A stretch of 64,000 nucleotides of DNA from Solidesulfovibrio alcoholivorans DSM 5433 (GTDB taxonomy: Bacteria; Desulfobacterota; Desulfovibrionia; Desulfovibrionales; Desulfovibrionaceae). The notes below the pieces were generated by a model, which was not told the origin of the DNA, did not search any database, and was given only the letters and a program-made list of their open reading frames with translations. Below are positions 54,830-63,279 of the stretch, piece by piece (the first letter of the stretch is position 1; every line of letters starts with the position of its first letter). The stretch is from assembly GCF_000702665.1 (NCBI RefSeq), contig NZ_JNJA01000001.1:372001-436000 (forward strand). Reading direction: 5' to 3'. Made by a program: the position numbers and the translations under genes.

Positions 54830-55885
54830 CTAGGCCTTGGCCTTCTTCATGGCCAGTTCGTGCTTGGCCCCCTGGACCATCTTCACGGTGATGTAGATGG
54901 CCATGGCCGAAACGAGGCCCAGGATGAGGTAGGTGGCGATTTCGTTGCAGATGTAGCTGATCCCCGGGATGTAGGTGGGGAGGAGCTTGAGCAGGATGGA
55001 GATGCCGCAGCCGATGACCGCGAGGCCGAAGGCGATGCGGATGCCGTAGCCCTTGATGTACTTGGTGGCCACGGCGCCGACCTGCGCGCCCATGGCCGCG
55101 CCGATGAGCATGATGATGGCGGCCACGAGTTCGGTGCGGCCCTTGTAGGTGTAGGAGGCCGCGCCGTAGAGGCCGGAGATGGCCACTTCGAAGAGGTCGG
55201 TGCCGACGGCGACGTGGGTCGGGCAGCCGACGAGGTAGATCAGGGCGGGCATGCGGATAAGACCGCCGCCGATGCCCAGGATGCCGGCCAGCCAGCCGGT
55301 GAAGAAGCTGACGGCGATGGGCAGCCAGGCGGAGCAGTAGATGCCGGCCGCGGACAGGTGCACCATGGGCGGGATCTTGATCTTGTGCAGGGTCTTGTGC
55401 CACTCGAGGCCCGTCGCCAGCTTGTCCACTTCCTGTCCGGCGGCGATGGCGGCCCGTTCCTTGGCCTTGCGCTTGGCCACGTCGGCGAAGACCATCCAGG
55501 TGATGAAGGCGAGCAGCGCCAGGTAGATCCAGCGCACGACCATGTCGACCTTGCCGATGCGCTCGAGCCACATGATCATCTGCGCGCCGACCTCGAAGCC
55601 GGCAATGGTGCCAAACAGCATGATGAAGCCAAGTTTGTAGTCCACGTTGCCGAACTTGCCGTGGCGCATGGTGGAAATGAGCGATTTGCCGGCCATGTGC
55701 GCGATGTCGGTGCCGATGGCGAAGGCCATGGGGAAACCGAGGATGTTGAGGCCCGGGGTGACCATCCAGGCGCCGCCCATGCCGAAGAAGCCGCCGATGA
55801 CGCCGACGCCGATGCCGAGGATGATGAGGCCGGGCCAGAAGATTTTGACGCCCGCGATGGGCATGAGGATATACAGCCAGTCCAT
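54830..55885 (-). CDS. TauE/SafE-family anion exporter
   Basis: A 351-residue membrane protein with about nine helices and the two family repeats (GVIGGFFGMGGAWMVTPGLNILGFPMAFAIGTD in part, and GILGIGGGLIRMPALIYLVGCPTHVAVGTDLF in part). The family moves sulfite, sulfoacetate and related sulfur anions. A cytosolic Lys-rich loop of about 60 residues interrupts the middle. In a sulfate reducer a role in sulfur-oxyanion handling is likely but not shown. Confidence 0.92.
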   Translation of the reverse strand: MDWLYILMPIAGVKIFWPGLIILGIGVGVIGGFFGMGGAWMVTPGLNILGFPMAFAIGTDIAHMAGKSLISTMRHGKFGNVDYKLGFIMLFGTIAGFEVGAQMIMWLERIGKVDMVVRWIYLALLAFITWMVFADVAKRKAKERAAIAAGQEVDKLATGLEWHKTLHKIKIPPMVHLSAAGIYCSAWLPIAVSFFTGWLAGILGIGGGLIRMPALIYLVGCPTHVAVGTDLFEVAISGLYGAASYTYKGRTELVAAIIMLIGAAMGAQVGAVATKYIKGYGIRIAFGLAVIGCGISILLKLLPTYIPGISYICNEIATYLILGLVSAMAIYITVKMVQGAKHELAMKKAKA

Positions 55886-55914
55886 GTCGTGCTCCTTTGC
55901 CTGTGGGCGTTATT

Positions 55915-56211
55915 CTAGTGTTCCGCCAGATCGCGGGATTTGAGGTCGATGCCGATGAAATGCATGACGATGTCGGCCAGCACGCCGAAGATCACGCCGA
56001 TGAGCGGAATGAGGATGACGGTCAGGATGGTGAAGTAGAGGTGGGACTCGTTGTAGAGGTTGGCCCACCAGGCCATGATGCCGGTCAGTTTGCGCGTGTC
56101 GGCCACGATCACGATGGGCGCGCCGCCGCCGCCGGCGGCGAAGGCCGCGGCCGGGGCCAGGAGCAGAAACGTGGTCAATCCCGCCAGAAGCGCCTTCCAT
56201 TTCGTAAGCAT
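55915..56211 (-). CDS. small membrane protein of the TauE/UspA operon
   Basis: A 98-residue protein with a signal-like segment (about 8-26, ending AAAFAAGGGG) and one further membrane helix (about 58-82). It is 18 nt after uspA and 29 nt before the TauE/SafE gene. I recall similar small proteins beside TauE genes in Desulfovibrio; function unknown, maybe a transporter subunit. Confidence 0.75.
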   Translation of the reverse strand: MLTKWKALLAGLTTFLLLAPAAAFAAGGGGAPIVIVADTRKLTGIMAWWANLYNESHLYFTILTVILIPLIGVIFGVLADIVMHFIGIDLKSRDLAEH

Positions 56212-56229
56212 GTCAGCCCCCTTGGATGG

Positions 56230-56646
56230 TTAACGGATCACGAGCACCGAGCACGGCGCGTGGGTTGCGACACGGGAGGCGACGCTGCCGATCAGGAAGC
56301 GTTGCAGCCCCTTTTTCCCCTGGTGTCCGACGATGATGAGGTCGATCGCCTTGTTCTTGGCGTGGGCGACGATGAGGTCCGCCGGCGAAACGCCCTGCTC
56401 GACGATCACTTCGGCTTCTATGCCTGCAGCCTTGGCTTCGTCGGCGTATTGTTGCGCGGCGGCCTTGGTCGCTTCGAAGACCTTTTGCGTGACGGACTCG
56501 ACGTCGAGATAGTCCCCGATATCGAAGTAGTCCTCGGCCACTGTCATGATGGACAGGGACCCTTCCAGTTTCTTGGCCATGGCGATGGCCTTCTCGAGCA
56601 CCGTCCCGGCGAACTTCGATTGATCCAGAGCCACGAGAATCTTCAT
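56230..56646 (-). CDS. universal stress protein (UspA family)
   Basis: A 138-residue UspA protein beginning MKILVALDQSKFAGTVLEKA. The ATP-binding loop G2xG9xGS is intact (GHQGKKGLQRFLIGSVA), so it is the ATP-binding class. First gene of the leftward TauE operon and immediately downstream of a sigma-54-type promoter. Confidence 0.95.
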   Translation of the reverse strand: MKILVALDQSKFAGTVLEKAIAMAKKLEGSLSIMTVAEDYFDIGDYLDVESVTQKVFEATKAAAQQYADEAKAAGIEAEVIVEQGVSPADLIVAHAKNKAIDLIIVGHQGKKGLQRFLIGSVASRVATHAPCSVLVIR

Positions 56647-56707
56647 GTACCCACCTCCTTGAGTCGCGGTTATTCGCGTTTTGGCGCATGTGAACGCGCA
56701 GTCTTGA

Positions 56708-56721
56708 GCAAGGGGCGTGCC
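56708..56721 (-). promoter_or_regulatory. sigma-54 (RpoN) promoter of the uspA-tauE operon
   Basis: The leftward strand reads CGGCACGCCCCTTGCT: GG and GC are exactly 10 nt apart and 7 of the 8 flanking consensus bases of TGGCACG-N4-TTGCW fit. The GC element is 61 nt from the uspA ATG. A sigma-54-activator-like gene is divergent. Confidence 0.8.
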
Positions 56722-56777
56722 GGCGCAATTATCTCTTTGTTTTTAAAGGATTTTTAACTTTCGTGAAAAAAAGCGCT

Positions 56778-56807
56778 TGACAACGCGCACGGTGTTTTGC
56801 GCATTAC
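56778..56807 (+). promoter_or_regulatory. possible sigma-70 promoter of the AAA+ regulator
   Basis: An exact TTGACA begins at about 56777-56782; a weak CATTAC at 56802-56807 is 19 nt away. Spacing is too long for a strong promoter. Lies 63 nt upstream of the regulator ATG. Confidence 0.35.
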
Positions 56808-56869
56808 AAGCGCCAGAACGGAGTGATCGCGCCATTCCCGCAACCGGGTTTCCGGCCCGTGGAGGATGC

Positions 56870-59341
56870 ATGCTCAACCTCTTTCGGCGAAACCATCGCG
56901 CCGAGATTTCGGACATCTATGCCGAGGGGCTCTCCCAGTGGAGCATCCGCAAGAAGCTGCTCGTGTTCCTCGTGCCCGCCGCGGTCTGCATCCTCATGGC
57001 CACGGGCCTGATTCTCAATATTTTCTCGAATTATTACATTGAATTGGCCATCGGCCGCAGTTCGCTCATCCTCACCCTGGCCCAGGCGCGGGAGGTGGAG
57101 AGCCTGCTGGAAGGCTGTCGCGAAGACATCCTGTCCCTGGCCTACCGGCCGGTCACGCGGGAGCGTTTGCGCGATTTCATGGAGGCCTCGGCCTCGGCCC
57201 GGGGGGCGCTGTATGCGGAGGCCGCCTTCGTCGGTGAGGACAACGAGCGCCAGTTCGCCTTCATCCGCACCGACGAAGGCGTGGAGGAGGTGCCGGCGGA
57301 GGTGGCCAACAAGGCCCGCAACAGCCCGTTCGTGGTGTCGCGCAAGGCCCTGGAAAGCGCGCCGGGGCAGGTCTCCCTGTCCGACCTGACCGAGGTCTAC
57401 TATCAGCCCACGGGGCTCGGCGTGGCGCCGCGCCAGCGCAGCCTGTCCGTGCTGCGCCTGTCCACGCCCGTGGCCGCGCCCGACGGTGGTGTTTCCGGCT
57501 ACCTGATCCTGTCCGTGGACGCCCGGGCCGTGCGCAACGTGCTGTCACTCTACAACTCCAACCGTTCGCCGCTGTTGGGTTTCAGCCGCACCACGGAAAA
57601 CCGCCAGAGCATCTTCGTGGACGAGCGGGGCTGGATGCTCTTCCAGTCCGAGAACGTGGACGAGCCCGCGCGGCCGCTGTCCGTGGAAGAGGTCAAGAGC
57701 AACCTGTCCGGCGACCACGGCAAGCCGGGTTACGATGGCGCGTTTCGCCCCGGGCCGCGCCACGAGGCCTTCTGGCGCATCCTCACTTCCCTGCAGCAGG
57801 GGCGTTCCGGCATGGAGCGCAGCGAGCCGGATTTCGGGCCGCCCAAGCTCGCTTCCAGCGAGGATTTCGTCGGCTACGCGCCGGTGCGTTTCAAGGAAGC
57901 CGGCGCGAGCGAGTCCCTCGTCGTCGGCGGCATCATCTACGTGGACCGCAGCCTCTTGCCCCGCGCGGCGGAATTCGGCCAGATCAACATCATGTTCCTG
58001 ACGACGCTGGGGGCCATCGTCTCCCTGGCCGCGCTCATCGTGGTCCTGGCCGGCTTCATCACCAGGCCTTTGGCGCGACTGGCCGAGGCCGTGCGGCAGA
58101 TGCGCCACGAGGGGCACCTCCATGAACTCGACCTGCCCGACAGCGACCTCGAATCCGCTACGCTCAAGCGTTCCATCAACCGGCTCATCGCGGCGGTGCT
58201 CTCCAAGGAAATGGAGTTGAAAGTCCGGGACGAGCGCTTGCGTTCGGTTCGCGCCAAGGAAAAAGTCCCGCTGATCGCGCCAAGATCGCGCAAGGGTTCG
58301 GATGGAGGGAAGCTCGAGGACCTCGTGGGCGAGGGCCCGGCCATGCTGCGGCTGCTCGAACGCCTCCGCAAGGTCGCGGCCACGGACGCCGACGTGCTCG
58401 TCATCGGCGAAACAGGCACGGGCAAGGAGCTCACGGCCGAAGCCATCCACCGCCTGAGCGCACGCGCGCCCATGCCGTTTATTTCCATCAATTGCGGGGC
58501 ACTGGACGAAAACCTGCTCATGGACGCCCTGTTCGGCCACGTCAAAGGCGCATTTTCCGAAGCCAAAAGCGACCGCAAGGGCGCGTTTCTCGCCGCGGAC
58601 GGCGGCACGCTGCTGCTGGACGAGATCGGCAACGCCTCGCCGCGCGTACAACAGGCTCTTTTGCGCGCCCTGTCCGTGCGACGTATCAGTCCGCTTGGCA
58701 GCGATGAGGAAACGGCCTTCGACGCCCGGGTTATCGCCGCCACCAACGTCAACCTCAAGGAACTCGTCGCCGCCGGGGAATTCCGCGAAGACCTCTATTA
58801 CCGCTTGCAGGTCCTTGCCGTGTCCACGCCTTCCCTGCGCGAGCGCACCGAGGACATCCCCGTGCTGTCGGGCTATTTCCTGCGCCTGGCCGCGCGGCGC
58901 ATGGGCAAGGGGGAGCTCAGCCTGTCGCGCGGCGCGCTCGACAAGCTGGAGGGTCATTCCTGGCCGGGCAACGTGCGGGAACTGAAAAACTGCATCATCC
59001 GCGCCGCCGCCATGGCCGAGCGCGACCTCATCCTGGCCGAAGACATCCACTTCGAGGACGAGGCCTCTTCCTCCTACCCGGCGGGCGAAACGCCCCGCGT
59101 CGAGGCTGCGGCGGAATCACCGTCCCTGGACGCGCCGCTCACCGGTCGCCAGCGCAAAGCCCTGCGCGCCCTGCTCGAGCACGGTCCCTTCACCCGTCAG
59201 GACTACCAGATCGCCGGCGGGGACGTGCCCCAACGCACGGCCCAGCACGACCTGCAGGACCTCGTGCGGCGCGGCATCCTGGGCAAGGAAGGACGCGGCC
59301 CGTCCACCCGCTACCAGATACGCCATCGCAGTGAGGCATAA
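56870..59341 (+). CDS. membrane-anchored AAA+ sigma-54-activator-like regulator
   Basis: An 823-residue protein: membrane helix (about 27-48), large periplasmic sensor (about 50-370), second helix (372-394), HAMP (395-445), AAA+ domain (about 485-715) and a C-terminal winged helix (about 755-820). Walker A GETGTGKE and Walker B LLLDEIG are intact. The sigma-54 contact loop is GAFSEA (560-565) rather than GAFTGA. The usual Fis-type HTH is replaced by a TAQHDLQDLVRRGIL winged helix. GGAGGATGC precedes ATG 56870. It is divergent from the sigma-54 promoter above. Confidence 0.92.
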   Translation: MLNLFRRNHRAEISDIYAEGLSQWSIRKKLLVFLVPAAVCILMATGLILNIFSNYYIELAIGRSSLILTLAQAREVESLLEGCREDILSLAYRPVTRERLRDFMEASASARGALYAEAAFVGEDNERQFAFIRTDEGVEEVPAEVANKARNSPFVVSRKALESAPGQVSLSDLTEVYYQPTGLGVAPRQRSLSVLRLSTPVAAPDGGVSGYLILSVDARAVRNVLSLYNSNRSPLLGFSRTTENRQSIFVDERGWMLFQSENVDEPARPLSVEEVKSNLSGDHGKPGYDGAFRPGPRHEAFWRILTSLQQGRSGMERSEPDFGPPKLASSEDFVGYAPVRFKEAGASESLVVGGIIYVDRSLLPRAAEFGQINIMFLTTLGAIVSLAALIVVLAGFITRPLARLAEAVRQMRHEGHLHELDLPDSDLESATLKRSINRLIAAVLSKEMELKVRDERLRSVRAKEKVPLIAPRSRKGSDGGKLEDLVGEGPAMLRLLERLRKVAATDADVLVIGETGTGKELTAEAIHRLSARAPMPFISINCGALDENLLMDALFGHVKGAFSEAKSDRKGAFLAADGGTLLLDEIGNASPRVQQALLRALSVRRISPLGSDEETAFDARVIAATNVNLKELVAAGEFREDLYYRLQVLAVSTPSLRERTEDIPVLSGYFLRLAARRMGKGELSLSRGALDKLEGHSWPGNVRELKNCIIRAAAMAERDLILAEDIHFEDEASSSYPAGETPRVEAAAESPSLDAPLTGRQRKALRALLEHGPFTRQDYQIAGGDVPQRTAQHDLQDLVRRGILGKEGRGPSTRYQIRHRSEA

Positions 59342-59502
59342 GCGGCATTCCTTGAAATATCGCGGAAGATCAGAGGTATACGACGCATCAGGCCGGCTCT
59401 CGCTCGTGGCGCGCGCGCCTCGTTCAAGGAAGCGACCAGGACGAGGCTTGTTCCCGGGGGGCAAACGCTGCTAGAGAGCGCGTAAACCTCTGGAGGTGTC
59501 CC

Positions 59503-60246
59503 ATGGTGGCGGAACTGATCGCACTGTCCTGCCTGTTGGCACTGGGGTTGGCCGCGCCGGCCAAGGCGTCCGCGGCGTCCCCTGCGGCGAGCGACGTCAT
59601 CGAGACGTCCGGCGGGCCGCTTCGCATCCATTTCATCGGACACGCCTCGTTGCGCTTCGAGTACGACGGCAAAAACATCTACGTCGATCCCTTCGGCAAG
59701 ATGGGCGATTACGCCTCCATGCCGCCGGCCGACCTGGTGCTGCTCACCCACGAGCATTTCGACCACCTCGACGCCGAGGCCCTGGCCAGGATCGCCGGGC
59801 CGGACACGCCGCTCGTGCTGATCGGGGCCTGCCTGCGGGCGCTGGGGCGGGGCATGGTGCTCGAAAACGGCCAGACCGCGACCGTGGCCGGGGTGCCCGT
59901 CGAGGCCGTGCCCGCCTACAACATCGTGCACATGCGTACGCCGGGCGTGCCCTACCATCCCAAGGGCCTGGGTAACGGCTACGTGCTCACCTTCGGCGAC
60001 GTGCGCGTCTACGTGGCCGGCGACACGGAAAACATCCCGGAGATGGCGAACCTCAAGCACATCGACGTCGCCTTCCTGCCCATGAACCTGCCCTATACGA
60101 TGACGCCGGAAATGGCCGCGGACGCGGCGCGGATGTTCGGACCCAAAATCCTCTATCCCTACCACTACGGCGAAACCGATCCGCAACAGCTCGTCGCGTT
60201 GCTCAAGGATTCGGGCATCGAGGTGCGGGTGCGGGAGTTGCGCTAG
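59503..60246 (+). CDS. exported metallo-beta-lactamase-fold hydrolase
   Basis: A 247-residue UPF0173-like protein with a signal peptide (1-25) followed by IHFIGHASLRFEYDGKNIYVDPFG and the metal motif LTHEHFDHLD. GDTENIPEM holds the bridging Asp. The family is normally cytosolic; here export to the periplasm is predicted. TGGAGGTG precedes the ATG. Substrate unknown. Confidence 0.85.
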   Translation: MVAELIALSCLLALGLAAPAKASAASPAASDVIETSGGPLRIHFIGHASLRFEYDGKNIYVDPFGKMGDYASMPPADLVLLTHEHFDHLDAEALARIAGPDTPLVLIGACLRALGRGMVLENGQTATVAGVPVEAVPAYNIVHMRTPGVPYHPKGLGNGYVLTFGDVRVYVAGDTENIPEMANLKHIDVAFLPMNLPYTMTPEMAADAARMFGPKILYPYHYGETDPQQLVALLKDSGIEVRVRELR

Positions 60247-60324
60247 TCTTCGGGGTTTATCTTTGAAGGGGCAAATGCTACCTCACGAAACGGCTTTTGG
60301 CCGCCAAAGGAGAGCATCGCCCCC

Positions 60325-61812
60325 ATGAACGTCCTTTTCGCCAACCTGGCCGGGGTCAAGGTCGATCCCGATGGCAAGGTGCGCCATTTCATCAAGGCCG
60401 GTTCCCGCTGGCCCATGACCATCGGCTACGCCAAATCCGTCGACTACTATCCCTTCCCCTTCTGGCTGGCCTACGCCCTGGCCCTTTGCAAGCGCGACAC
60501 CGCCGCCTCCTGCTCGGGCCTCGACGGCGTGGTCATGGATCTCACCGACGTCGAGATGCTCGCGGCCGTGACGGACCGCAAGCCCGACCTGCTCGTCACC
60601 GAACTGGCCGCCCTGACCCTGGCCGACGACCTCAGGTTCCTGGCCGCCGTCAAGGAGGCCACGGGCTGCAGGGTTCTCGTCGCCGGCAACCACGCCACCG
60701 TGGCCGCCGCAGCGCTGCTCGAGGAAAACGACTGCCTCGATTTCGCGGCCATCGGCGAATACGAATTCACGGTCAAGGAAGTGGTCGCGGCGCTGCTCGC
60801 CGGCAAGGACGATTTCACGGGCATCGCGGGTCTCGTCTCCCGCAGGGACGGGGACGTGCTGGTCGCGCCCCGGCGCGAACTGCTGGCCGACCTCGACAGT
60901 CTGCCCTTCCCGGACCGCGAAGATTTCCCGGCCACCATCTACCCCGATTTCACGCTCTATTCGCCCTGCATCAACATCGTCTCCTCGCGCGGCTGCCCCT
61001 GCGGCTGCGTCTACTGCCAGGAGCGCCACATCATGTACGCCTCGCCGCGCTACCGCGCGCGCGACCCGGAAAAGGTGGCCGAGGAGATGGAATACTGCGT
61101 GAAACGCTTCGGCGCGCGCCAGTTCTATTTCGACGACCAGAGCTTCGTGGTGAAAAAGTCCCACGTGCTCGGCGTATGCGCCGCCATCAAGAAGCGCGGG
61201 CTCAAGGTACCCTGGACGGTCATGGGCGACGCCATGTTCGTGGACCGCGAGACGCTCGCCGCCATGGCCGACGCCGGCTGCATCGGCATGAAGTTCGGCG
61301 TGGAATCCGCCGACCCGGGCATTTTGAAGGCCATCGGCAAGCCGCTGGATCTCGACAAATGCCGCCAGGTGGTCAAATGGTGCCGCGAACTGGGCATCCG
61401 CACCCATGCCACTTTCTGTCTGGGCCTGCCCGGCGAGACCGAAGCCACCATCAAAAAGTCCCTGGTCTTCATGGAGGAGCTCGACGCGGACACGGCGCAG
61501 GTGTCCAAGGCCGTGCCCTATCCCGGCACGCCCATGTACGCCTGGGCCAGCGAGCACGGCTACCTCGTGGCCAAGGACCTGACGAGCTTCGACGGCATGG
61601 GCTCCTGCGTGGTCGGCTATCCCGATTTGCCCGCGGCGGAGATCGACCGCTGGTACGGCATCTTCTCCAAGCGCGTGGCCCGCAAGAAACTCTTCAAATA
61701 CATGAGCGAGCCCGGCCAGAGCCTGTCCATCCTGCTGGAAATGGGCCGTCGCAAGGGCGTTATGAGCGTGCTCAAGTCCGCCTGGACGTTCGTGATGCGG
61801 GCGTTTCGGTAG
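60325..61812 (+). CDS. B12-binding-domain-type radical SAM protein
   Basis: A 495-residue protein: N-terminal Rossmann/cobalamin-binding-like domain (about 1-190, with VAGNHATVAAA and FAAIGEYE) and radical SAM domain (about 205-420) with CPCGCVYC (a Cx3Cx2C pattern) in SSRGCPCGCVYCQE, then FYFDDQSF and MKFGVESADPGIL. The classical DxHxxG corrin loop is not clear, so cobalamin binding is uncertain. Such enzymes methylate or rearrange lipids and hopanoids. Followed by a family I module. Confidence 0.88.
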   Translation: MNVLFANLAGVKVDPDGKVRHFIKAGSRWPMTIGYAKSVDYYPFPFWLAYALALCKRDTAASCSGLDGVVMDLTDVEMLAAVTDRKPDLLVTELAALTLADDLRFLAAVKEATGCRVLVAGNHATVAAAALLEENDCLDFAAIGEYEFTVKEVVAALLAGKDDFTGIAGLVSRRDGDVLVAPRRELLADLDSLPFPDREDFPATIYPDFTLYSPCINIVSSRGCPCGCVYCQERHIMYASPRYRARDPEKVAEEMEYCVKRFGARQFYFDDQSFVVKKSHVLGVCAAIKKRGLKVPWTVMGDAMFVDRETLAAMADAGCIGMKFGVESADPGILKAIGKPLDLDKCRQVVKWCRELGIRTHATFCLGLPGETEATIKKSLVFMEELDADTAQVSKAVPYPGTPMYAWASEHGYLVAKDLTSFDGMGSCVVGYPDLPAAEIDRWYGIFSKRVARKKLFKYMSEPGQSLSILLEMGRRKGVMSVLKSAWTFVMRAFR

Positions 61813-61834
61813 GACGGGACGGGAAGAAGGAAGA

Positions 61835-61874
61835 ATGCCTCCGGCGGCCGGGGGGAATCATTCCCCCCGGAACC
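61835..61874 (+). repeat. family I 3'-end module after the radical SAM gene
   Basis: Purine-rich tract after the stop, then ATGCCTCCGGCGGCC, palindrome CCGGGGGGAATCATTCCCCC (continued), and GGAACC. It ends 11 nt from the convergent argD stop codon. Confidence 0.75.
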
Positions 61875-61884
61875 CCCGGAAAGT

Positions 61885-63084
61885 TTAGATTGCGCCCAGC
61901 ACGTCGGCCAGGGCGGAAGCGAAGCGTTTCAGGTCTTCCTGCTCGATGACGAGCGGCGGCAGAAGCCGCAGCACCTTGTCCTGGGTCAGGTTCAGGATGA
62001 AGCCGCGCCCAAGCAGCTTCTTCCAGACCTCGCCGCCGGGAAAGGTCAGCTCGATGCCGAGCATGAGCCCCATGCCGCGGATCACGGCGATCTTGTCCGG
62101 ATACTGCGCGCGCACGTCCTCGAACAGCGCCTTGGCGAAATCGCCCATGCGCGCCGCCCGCTCGGCCAGCCGATCGTCCCGCATGATGGCGAGGGTCTTG
62201 GTCGCCGCCGCGGAAACCAGCGCCCCGCCGCCGAACGTCGTCGCATGGGAGCCCGGCACGAAGCCCGCCGCCGCCGCGTCCGTCGCCAGCACAGCGCCCA
62301 TGGGCAGCCCGTTGGCCAGGGCCTTGGAGCAGGTGAAGACGTCCGGCTCCACGCCGTAATTCTGGAACGCCCAGAACCTGCCCGAGCGGCACATGCCGCA
62401 CTGCACCTCGTCGCACATGAAAAGGATGTCCTTTTCCTTGCACAGGGCGGCCACGGCCGTGATGTATTCCTGCGGCAGCGGCAACACGCCGCCTTCGCCC
62501 TGGATGCACTCGAGCAGCACCGCCGCCGTCTTCGGCGACACGGCCGCGCGCAGGGCCACGATGTCGGCGGCGGGCACGGTGGTGAAACCCTCCGGCAGCG
62601 GGTCGAAGCCGAACTTGATCTTGTCCTGTCCCGTGGCCGTCAAGGTCGCCAGGGTGCGGCCGTGAAAGGAATGGGTCAGGGTGATGATCTCGTAGGCGTC
62701 GCGGTTTTTCACCGTGCGCATGTAGCGCCGCGCCAGCTTGATCGCCCCTTCGTTGGCCTCGGCCCCGGAGTTGCAAAAAAAGACCTTGCCGGCGTGGCAG
62801 GTGGTCTTGAGCGCCTCGGCCAGCTCGATCTGCTCGCGCTGGGTGAAGAGATTGCTCACATGCACCAGCTCGCGCGCCTTGGCGGCGATGACCTCGGCGA
62901 TCTCCTCGCGGCAATGGCCCAGGTTGCACACGGCGATGCCGCCAAGAAGATCGATGTATTCGCGACCGTCGCAGTCGTAGAGGCGGCAGCCCTTGCCCGA
63001 GGCAATGGCCAAGGGGTACCGGCCGTACGTGTTCATGATCGCTGCCTGCTCCCGCGCCTTGAGCGCGTCGTACGCTTCGCTCAT
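61885..63084 (-). CDS. argD: acetylornithine/succinyl-ornithine class aminotransferase
   Basis: A 399-residue class-III PLP aminotransferase. It starts MSEAYDALKAREQAAIMNTYGRYPLAIASGKG (first part of the family pattern), with FFCNSGAEANEGAIKLAR, the PLP Asp in MCDEVQCGMCRSG and the Schiff-base Lys in FTCSKALANG. Acts in arginine synthesis. AAGGAGG precedes the ATG. A long perfect palindrome lies 24 nt upstream. The start at 63084 avoids reading through that repeat. Confidence 0.93.
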   Translation of the reverse strand: MSEAYDALKAREQAAIMNTYGRYPLAIASGKGCRLYDCDGREYIDLLGGIAVCNLGHCREEIAEVIAAKARELVHVSNLFTQREQIELAEALKTTCHAGKVFFCNSGAEANEGAIKLARRYMRTVKNRDAYEIITLTHSFHGRTLATLTATGQDKIKFGFDPLPEGFTTVPAADIVALRAAVSPKTAAVLLECIQGEGGVLPLPQEYITAVAALCKEKDILFMCDEVQCGMCRSGRFWAFQNYGVEPDVFTCSKALANGLPMGAVLATDAAAAGFVPGSHATTFGGGALVSAAATKTLAIMRDDRLAERAARMGDFAKALFEDVRAQYPDKIAVIRGMGLMLGIELTFPGGEVWKKLLGRGFILNLTQDKVLRLLPPLVIEQEDLKRFASALADVLGAI

Positions 63085-63108
63085 CACGACCTCCTTCGGT
63101 GTGGAATT

Positions 63109-63188
63109 CCGGGGGAGGGAACCTTTTTTTGCAAAAAAAGGTTCCCTCCCCCGGACCCCCACCTTCCAAAGAAACTCTTAAAGGGTGC
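63109..63188 (+). repeat. hairpin repeat family II, copy between dut and argD
   Basis: A perfect 46-nt palindrome (63109-63154) has 22-nt arms, from CCGGGGGAGGGAACC through T7 GC A7 and back. It is followed by ACCTTCCAAAGAAACTCTT and AAAGGG, the same tail seen after gyrB. It falls in the argD leader, just upstream of the ribosome site. Confidence 0.75.
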
Positions 63189-63228
63189 TAAAGGGTATTC
63201 CCCCGCGAAATCCATTTCCCGCCGAGAG

Positions 63229-63265
63229 GGTCCGGGGGCATCATGCCCCCGGCCGCCGGAGGCAT
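63229..63265 (-). repeat. family I 3'-end module after dut
   Basis: Leftward: a GA-rich tract of 14 nt after the dut stop, then ATGCCTCCGGCGGCC, the palindrome GGGGGCATGATGCCCCC, GGACC. Confidence 0.78.
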
Positions 63266-63279
63266 CTTCCCTCTCCCCG

